From CAVQFO01 sp963711725 (lineage in GTDB: Bacteria; Pseudomonadota; Gammaproteobacteria; Nitrococcales; Aquisalimonadaceae), in NCBI GenBank assembly GCA_963711725.1, contig CAVQFO010000045.1:1-38274 (forward strand): 38,274 bases of DNA, read 5' to 3'. Of this stretch, positions 34,252 to 38,274 are shown piece by piece. The notes below the pieces were generated by a model. That model worked only from the letters and a program-made list of their open reading frames with translations, made no database searches and was not told the DNA's origin. Positions within the stretch are counted from its first letter, which is position 1. The number at the start of each line of letters is the position of its first letter. A program made the position numbers and the translations under genes.

Positions 34252-35350
34252 ATGAAACCCATGTACTGGCTTGCCCTGCTTTGCCTCGCCTGTGCGCCGG
34301 CCTCAGCCGCGGATCTGCCACTGGGCCAAATTCAGCTGCCGCCCGGTTTCCATATCAGCGTTTTCTCGGCCGACGTGCCCGGGGCGCGATCCATGGCCCT
34401 GGGCGAGCACGGCACCGTGTTCGTCAGCACCCGGGATCGCGGCAGCCTCTATGCCTTGCGCGACACCGACGGCAACGGCCGGGCGGACAAGCGCTACGTC
34501 CTCGCGCGGGGCCTCGATGTCCCCAATGGCATCGCCTTCAGCGGCGGCGACCTCTACGTCGCCGAACAGACTCGGATCATCAAATGGACCGGCATCGAGA
34601 ACCGCCTTTCCGATCCCGGCGATCCCACCGTCGTCTACGCCGACATGCCCGACCGCGCCGGCCACGGCTGGCGTTACCTCGCCGTGGGCCCGGATCACCG
34701 GCTCTACGTCTCCATCGGCTCGCCCTGCAACGTCTGCGAGCCGGGCCCGGCGCTTCGGCATCATCGAGAGCCTGCGCACCGACGGCAGCGACCCCAAAAT
34801 CTACGCCAAGGGCATCCGCAACAGCGTGGGCTTCGACTGGGACCCGAAGACCGGAGATCTCTGGTTCACGGACAACGGGCGGGACCACCTCGGCGACAAA
34901 AAGCCGCCGGATGAACTCAACCACGCCGCCCACGCCGGCGAGAACTTCGGCTTCCCCTATTGCCACGCCGGCACCATCCCCGATCCCCGGTTCGGCGATC
35001 TGCACTCCTGCGCGGCATTCACCCCGCCGGCCATGCCCCTTGGGCCTCACGTCGCCAGCCTGGGAATGCGATTCTATACGGGCACCATGTTCCCGGAGCC
35101 CTACCGGAACCGGATATTCATCGCCGAACACGGCTCCTGGAACAGAACCCACAAGATCGGCTATCGGGTGACCACGGTCACGCTGGACGACCAGCGCCGC
35201 GCCACCGCCTACAAGCCGTTCGCCACCGGATGGCTCCAGGGCGAGCGGGAATGGGGGCGCCCCGTGGACCTGTTGGTGATGCCCGACGGCAGCCTCCTGG
35301 TCTCGGACGACTATGCCGGAGCCGTGTATCGCATCACCTACGCCAAGTGA
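34252..35350 (+). CDS. PQQ-dependent sugar (sorbosone-type) dehydrogenase, one frameshift
   Basis: This is an exported six-bladed beta-propeller. The signal peptide is MKPMYWLALLCLACAPASAA. Propeller segments are GFHISVFSADVPGARSMALG, DVPNGIAFSGGDLYVAEQ, SIGSPCNVCE, IYAKGIRNSVGFDWDP, LWFTDNGRDHLGD, NFGFPYCHAG and VDLLVMPDGSLLVSDDYAGA. These fit the L-sorbosone dehydrogenase-like group; the true substrate and PQQ use are unproven. The frame shifts near 34741-34751, right after CNVCE, where one base restores RFGIIESLRTDG. The corrected length is about 366. Sequencing error is the simplest cause. Confidence 0.87.
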
Positions 35351-35426
35351 GGAATGGCGCTTTTCCTTGCCGCCGGGTGACGTAGAATGCACGGCAGAAC
35401 ACGGCAACGGACAACGAGCACCACAA

Positions 35427-35879
35427 ATGACCTCGGATGCCCAAACCCTGCAGGAAGAAATCCACCGACTGATCGCCCCCGCCTCGGCTTTGGGCCTGGA
35501 AGTCCGGGACGTGACCGAAGCCGAACTGACCCTCTGGGCGCCGCTGGACCGGAACTACAACCATTCCGGCTACGGCTTCGCGGGTAGCATCTACAGTGTA
35601 TGCAGCCTGGCCGGCTGGCTGGTCCTCAGGCACTGGCTGCGCCAGCAGGGCAAGACTCCGGAATTGCTCCTGGGCGAAGGCCGCATTCGCTACAACCGAC
35701 CCGTCACGGGCGATTTCCACGCGACCGCGCGTCTCACCCCGGAGCAACGCCAGCACATCCTCGACCGGCTGGCGGAAGGCCGCAGCGCCCGGGTAGCGCT
35801 CGACATCCAAGTCGCCGACGGCCAGGCCGACGCCGCCCGGTTTTCCGGCATGTTTTTCGCGCTGCACCCGGCCCCCTGA
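35427..35879 (+). CDS. YiiD C-terminal-type hotdog thioesterase
   Basis: This 150-residue protein has the thioesterase domain seen at the C-terminus of YiiD. LWAPLDRNYNHSGYGFAGSI is the hotdog helix entry, WLVLRHWLRQQ follows, and IRYNRPVTGDFHATARL plus AARFSGMFFALHP close the fold. The likely substrate is an acyl-CoA or acyl-ACP, not shown by the sequence. The start MTSDAQTLQEEIHRLIAPAS is preceded by no strong ribosome site. It follows the dehydrogenase gene by 76 nt. Confidence 0.85.
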   Translation: MTSDAQTLQEEIHRLIAPASALGLEVRDVTEAELTLWAPLDRNYNHSGYGFAGSIYSVCSLAGWLVLRHWLRQQGKTPELLLGEGRIRYNRPVTGDFHATARLTPEQRQHILDRLAEGRSARVALDIQVADGQADAARFSGMFFALHPAP

Positions 35880-35979
35880 CCTTTCCGACCGACGCTGGTA
35901 AACTACGCGCGCCTTCCGGGGGCCAGGGTGCAGGGCCCTCCGGAACATCCCCGATCCCAGCGGCAAGGAATCATCTCCG

Positions 35980-36678
35980 ATGAAGCGACTCGTTCTCGTA
36001 CGCCACGGCCAGAGCGCCTGGAACCTCGAAAACCGTTTTACCGGCTGGGTCGATGTGGGCCTGAGCGAAAAGGGCGTCGAAGAGGCCCGGCAGGCCGGCA
36101 TTGCCCTCAAGGAAGCCGGCTTCACGTTCGACGCCGCCTTCACCTCGGTGCTCAAGCGCGCGATCAAGACACTGTGGCTCGCCCTTGAAGAAATGGATCA
36201 GATGTGGATTCCGGTGACCAAGGACTGGCGCCTCAACGAACGCCACTACGGCGCCCTCACCGGCCTGAACAAGGCGGAGACCGCCGAGAAGTACGGCGAC
36301 GAACAGGTTCACATCTGGCGCCGCAGCTACGACACGCCGCCGCCTGCCCTGGATCAGGACGACTCGCGCCATCCCCGCTTCGATGCCCGCTACCGGAGCC
36401 TGGACCCGAGCCTGTTGCCCAGCACCGAATCCCTCGCCATCACCCTGGAACGGGTGCTGCCCTATTGGCGGGACGCCATCGTCCCCGTGGTGCAGCAGTC
36501 CGAATCGGTGCTGATCTCCGCCCACGGCAACAGCCTTCGCGCCTTGATCAAGCATCTCAACGAGGTGTCCGACGACGATATCACTAAGGTCGAGATTCCC
36601 ACGGGGGATCCCCTGGTATTCATACTGAACGACGATCTCTCGGTGCGGGAGCATTACTACCTGCGGGAGAAGAATTGA
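35980..36678 (+). CDS. gpmA: 2,3-bisphosphoglycerate-dependent phosphoglycerate mutase
   Basis: GpmA interconverts 3- and 2-phosphoglycerate in glycolysis. RHGQSAWNLENRFTGW carries the phosphorylated His9, ERHYGALTGLNKAE is the second acidic site, and ISAHGNSLRALIKHL has His182. The 232 residues are a little shorter than E. coli's 250, as in many bacteria. AAGGAA lies about 9 nt upstream of the ATG. A 10-bp hairpin with one G-T pair (36691-36716) follows the stop and may end the transcript. Confidence 0.96.
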   Translation: MKRLVLVRHGQSAWNLENRFTGWVDVGLSEKGVEEARQAGIALKEAGFTFDAAFTSVLKRAIKTLWLALEEMDQMWIPVTKDWRLNERHYGALTGLNKAETAEKYGDEQVHIWRRSYDTPPPALDQDDSRHPRFDARYRSLDPSLLPSTESLAITLERVLPYWRDAIVPVVQQSESVLISAHGNSLRALIKHLNEVSDDDITKVEIPTGDPLVFILNDDLSVREHYYLREKN

Positions 36679-37000
36679 CGTTGCTCCGAAGGGGGTGACG
36701 GCGACCCGTCATCCCCGGTAGCCACCGTCATTCCCGCGAAAGCGGGAATCCATGCCTTTGAAAAGAGTGGATTCCCGCTTTCGCGGGAATGACGGTGGCA
36801 CTGAGCCCCCCCTTCTCTCCTGGCAAGAGAGAGCCGGGGAGATGGGGATAAAACCAGAAACCCCCTTATTCCTTCATTCTCCTGCAATCTTTCTCCACCC
36901 CGGCAAAACCGGACAAACCGGCCCTCCCTGCGCTCTTGACCCCCCTGATAGCGGGCGCTAAGGTCACTCCACTTTCCACACCCCCGCAGACCTTCATCTT
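36679..37000. repeat. gpmA-SDR gap with paired palindromic repeats
   Basis: This 322-nt gap has no gene. It holds a hairpin at 36691-36716, then a perfect 32-bp inverted repeat (36721-36752 and 36768-36799, 15-nt loop). Each arm contains a self-palindrome, ATTCCCGCGAAAGCGGGAAT at 36730-36749 and its inverse at 36771-36790. A further CTCTC/GAGAG hairpin lies near 36810-36830. The 20-mer matches the ATTCCC-N8-GGGAAT pattern of the dRS3 repeats of Neisseria and similar dispersed elements in other Proteobacteria. Confidence 0.8.
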
Positions 37001-37726
37001 ATGGCCGAACGACAACGCATCGCTCTGATCACCGGCGCCAACCGGGGCATCGGTTTCGAGGTCGCCCGGCAACTGGGGCGCCTGGGGCTGAAGGTGATTC
37101 TCACCAGCCGCGACGGCCTCAAAGGCAAAGCCGCCGCCGACAAGCTCCAGAGCGAGGGTCTGGACGTCGTCTACTATCCACTGGATGTCACGCGGGAAGA
37201 CAGCGTTCGCAAGGCCCGCGACTTCGTCACAGAGCGGTTCCACGGCCTGGACGTGCTGATCAACAATGCCGGCGTCTTCCAGGACGGCCGCCCCGACCGG
37301 CCCCAGCAGTCCAGCGTGTTCGACGCCGAACTGGACGTCATCCGCGAGTCCATGGAGACCAACACTTACGGACCGCTGCGCCTGGCCCAGACCTTCGTGC
37401 CCCTGATGCGTCAGCACGGCTACGGCCGAATCGTGAACCTGTCCACGGGGCTCGCGCAGCTCAGCGAGATGCGCGGCTCGTTCCCGGCCTATCGCATTTC
37501 CAAGGCCTCGTTGAACGCCGTAACCCGCATCCTGGCGGCGGAGCTCAAGGGGGAGAACATCCTGGTCAACGCGGTGGACCCCGGCTGGGTCCGCACCAAG
37601 ATGGGTGGAGAAAACGCCAATCGCAGTCCCGCCGAGGCCGCGGCGGATATCGTCTGGGCGGCAACCCTGCCCGACGACGGCCCCACGGGTTCCTTCCTTC
37701 ATCACCGCCGTCCCGCCGAATGGTAG
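37001..37726 (+). CDS. SDR family oxidoreductase (carbonyl reductase-like)
   Basis: This is an NAD(P)-dependent classical short-chain dehydrogenase. ALITGANRGIGFEVARQLG binds the cofactor (residues 8-26), LINNAGVFQDG follows, Ser in NLSTG and the YRISK motif supply the catalytic residues, and VNAVDPGWVRTKMGG closes the domain. TGANRGIG, DVTREDSV and EDxxR-like features resemble carbonyl reductase or Drosophila-type SDRs, but no substrate can be inferred. The length is 241. Its stop overlaps the start of the DUF1499 gene by 7 nt. Confidence 0.92.
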   Translation: MAERQRIALITGANRGIGFEVARQLGRLGLKVILTSRDGLKGKAAADKLQSEGLDVVYYPLDVTREDSVRKARDFVTERFHGLDVLINNAGVFQDGRPDRPQQSSVFDAELDVIRESMETNTYGPLRLAQTFVPLMRQHGYGRIVNLSTGLAQLSEMRGSFPAYRISKASLNAVTRILAAELKGENILVNAVDPGWVRTKMGGENANRSPAEAAADIVWAATLPDDGPTGSFLHHRRPAEW

Positions 37727-38214
37727 GCGCCGTCGGCCGGATCGTGCTGATCTTCGTTGCCGCGCTGGCGGCGCTGGCCATATTGCTGGCCGCCGGCGCC
37801 CTGCTGGGCAATGCCGCGCCATTGTTGGCGAAGCCCGGGCCGTTGGCGCGCCTGTCCCGTTACCTCAGCCACAACACCGCAACCACCGGACCCGCGTCCT
37901 TTTTCCCGGAGCTTCGCCACGAGGAGGTTCAAGCCTCTCCCGAGCGCGTCCGGGCCGCCGTGATTGCGGCGGCTTCCGAGTTCGGCTGGACAACGGCGGA
38001 GGGCAATGAAACCGCCAACCGCTTTCACTTCGTCATGACCACCGGCCTGTTCCACTTCAAGGACGACATCCACGTCACCCTTCTGCCGGAACCCGATGGC
38101 AACACCCTGCTTCACGTCGAATCCGCGTCCCGGGTCGGGCGCGGCGACTTCGGCGCCAACCTCGCCCACATTCGTGCCCTGCGCCAGGCCGTGACCACCC
38201 GCCTCGGCGGCTGA
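37720..38214 (+). CDS. DUF1499 family membrane-anchored protein
   Basis: This 164-residue protein has an N-terminal membrane segment (VLIFVAALAALAILLAAGAL) and then the DUF1499 domain: SPERVRAAVIAAASEFGW, NRFHFVMTTGLFHFKDDIHV, and DGNTLLHVESASRVGRGDFG followed by ANLAHIRAL. The function of the family is unknown. The ATG at 37720 sits inside the SDR stop (ATGGTAGG), so the two are co-translated. A terminator follows. Confidence 0.9.
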   Translation: MVGAVGRIVLIFVAALAALAILLAAGALLGNAAPLLAKPGPLARLSRYLSHNTATTGPASFFPELRHEEVQASPERVRAAVIAAASEFGWTTAEGNETANRFHFVMTTGLFHFKDDIHVTLLPEPDGNTLLHVESASRVGRGDFGANLAHIRALRQAVTTRLGG

Positions 38215-38228
38215 GCCCTCACAACGAA

Positions 38229-38250
38229 AAAGGGCCCCGAAGGGCCCTTT
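38229..38250. terminator. bidirectional intrinsic terminator
   Basis: Nine-bp arms AAAGGGCCC (38229-38237) and GGGCCCTTT (38242-38250) enclose CGAA, which is a TTCG tetraloop on the minus strand. On the minus strand the stem is followed by extra T residues (CCCTTTTTCG), the stronger direction, suggesting a convergent gene beyond the right edge. On the plus strand it closes the SDR-DUF1499 unit. Confidence 0.8.
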
Positions 38251-38274
38251 GGCAATTGCGGATTGATTCCCAAA

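Noticed and set aside
34723..34740. Haem-binding motif in CNVCE of the dehydrogenase
   Set aside because: A c-type haem site needs CxxCH; here Glu follows the second Cys, and this CNVC is usual in the sorbosone dehydrogenase-like family.
36691..36850. CRISPR-like repeats after gpmA
   Set aside because: There are only two palindromic copies in inverted, not direct, orientation, with no regular spacers and no cas genes.

Overview
This window reads as chromosomal core sequence of a GC-rich gammaproteobacterium. Outer-membrane and LPS genes (kdsB, lpxK, msbA, lolD/lolF), the acp-cluster end (yceD-rpmF-plsX-fabH), rluC divergent from rne, and mfd next to a csiV-type gene are all typical of that class. 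From memory, the order rne / low-Mr phosphatase / kdsB / lpxK / exbD / exbB / comEC / DUF2062 / lol genes, then mfd / csiV / MTIP / nagZ, resembles Pseudomonas and Chromatiales/Ectothiorhodospiraceae-like genomes. I cannot assign a genus. No prophage, insertion sequence, CRISPR array, tRNA or rRNA was recognised.

Layout. Positions 1-2852 (minus strand): yceD, rpmF, plsX, fabH, with acp genes presumably beyond the left edge. 2997-3590 (plus): Maf-2. 3644-5590 (minus): an S49 peptidase and rluC. A 532-nt region with a good sigma70-like promoter precedes rne (6123-9125). 9204-17161 (minus): phosphatase, then a compact envelope operon transcribed comEC, exbB, exbD, msbA, lpxK, kdsB, plus a divergent small unknown gene at 9765. 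17370-19837: a DUF2062 membrane protein facing lolD-lolF. 20014-24644: sfsA, a small exported protein, the agmatine-to-putrescine pair aguA-aguB, and a DAHP synthase. 24662-29069: mfd and the csiV-type gene. 29040-34167 (minus): two units, DsrE-Hpt-MTIP (sulfur/purine salvage) and CYTH-YkuD-NagZ-MscS (apparent cell-wall recycling plus a channel). 34252-38214 (plus): a PQQ-type dehydrogenase, a hotdog thioesterase, gpmA, a repeat-bearing gap, and an SDR-DUF1499 pair.

How genes work together. KdsB, LpxK and MsbA supply the Kdo precursor, the lipid A 4'-phosphate and lipid A core flipping, while LolDF releases lipoproteins. NagZ and the signal-less YkuD protein look like cytoplasmic muropeptide recycling. 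MTIP and Hpt would turn methylthioinosine into IMP through hypoxanthine. AguA and AguB make putrescine from agmatine.

Quality warning. The first ~5 kb, and also exbB, comEC and the PQQ-type dehydrogenase, carry many single-base frame breaks in genes that are normally essential or well conserved. Several can be repaired by adding or removing one base, some in homopolymers. I read these as sequencing or assembly errors, not real pseudogenes, and annotate the full extents.

Novelty. I did not find a clear undescribed system. The best leads are the signal-less YkuD protein overlapping a CYTH triphosphatase gene beside nagZ, and two dispersed repeat families in intergenic DNA.
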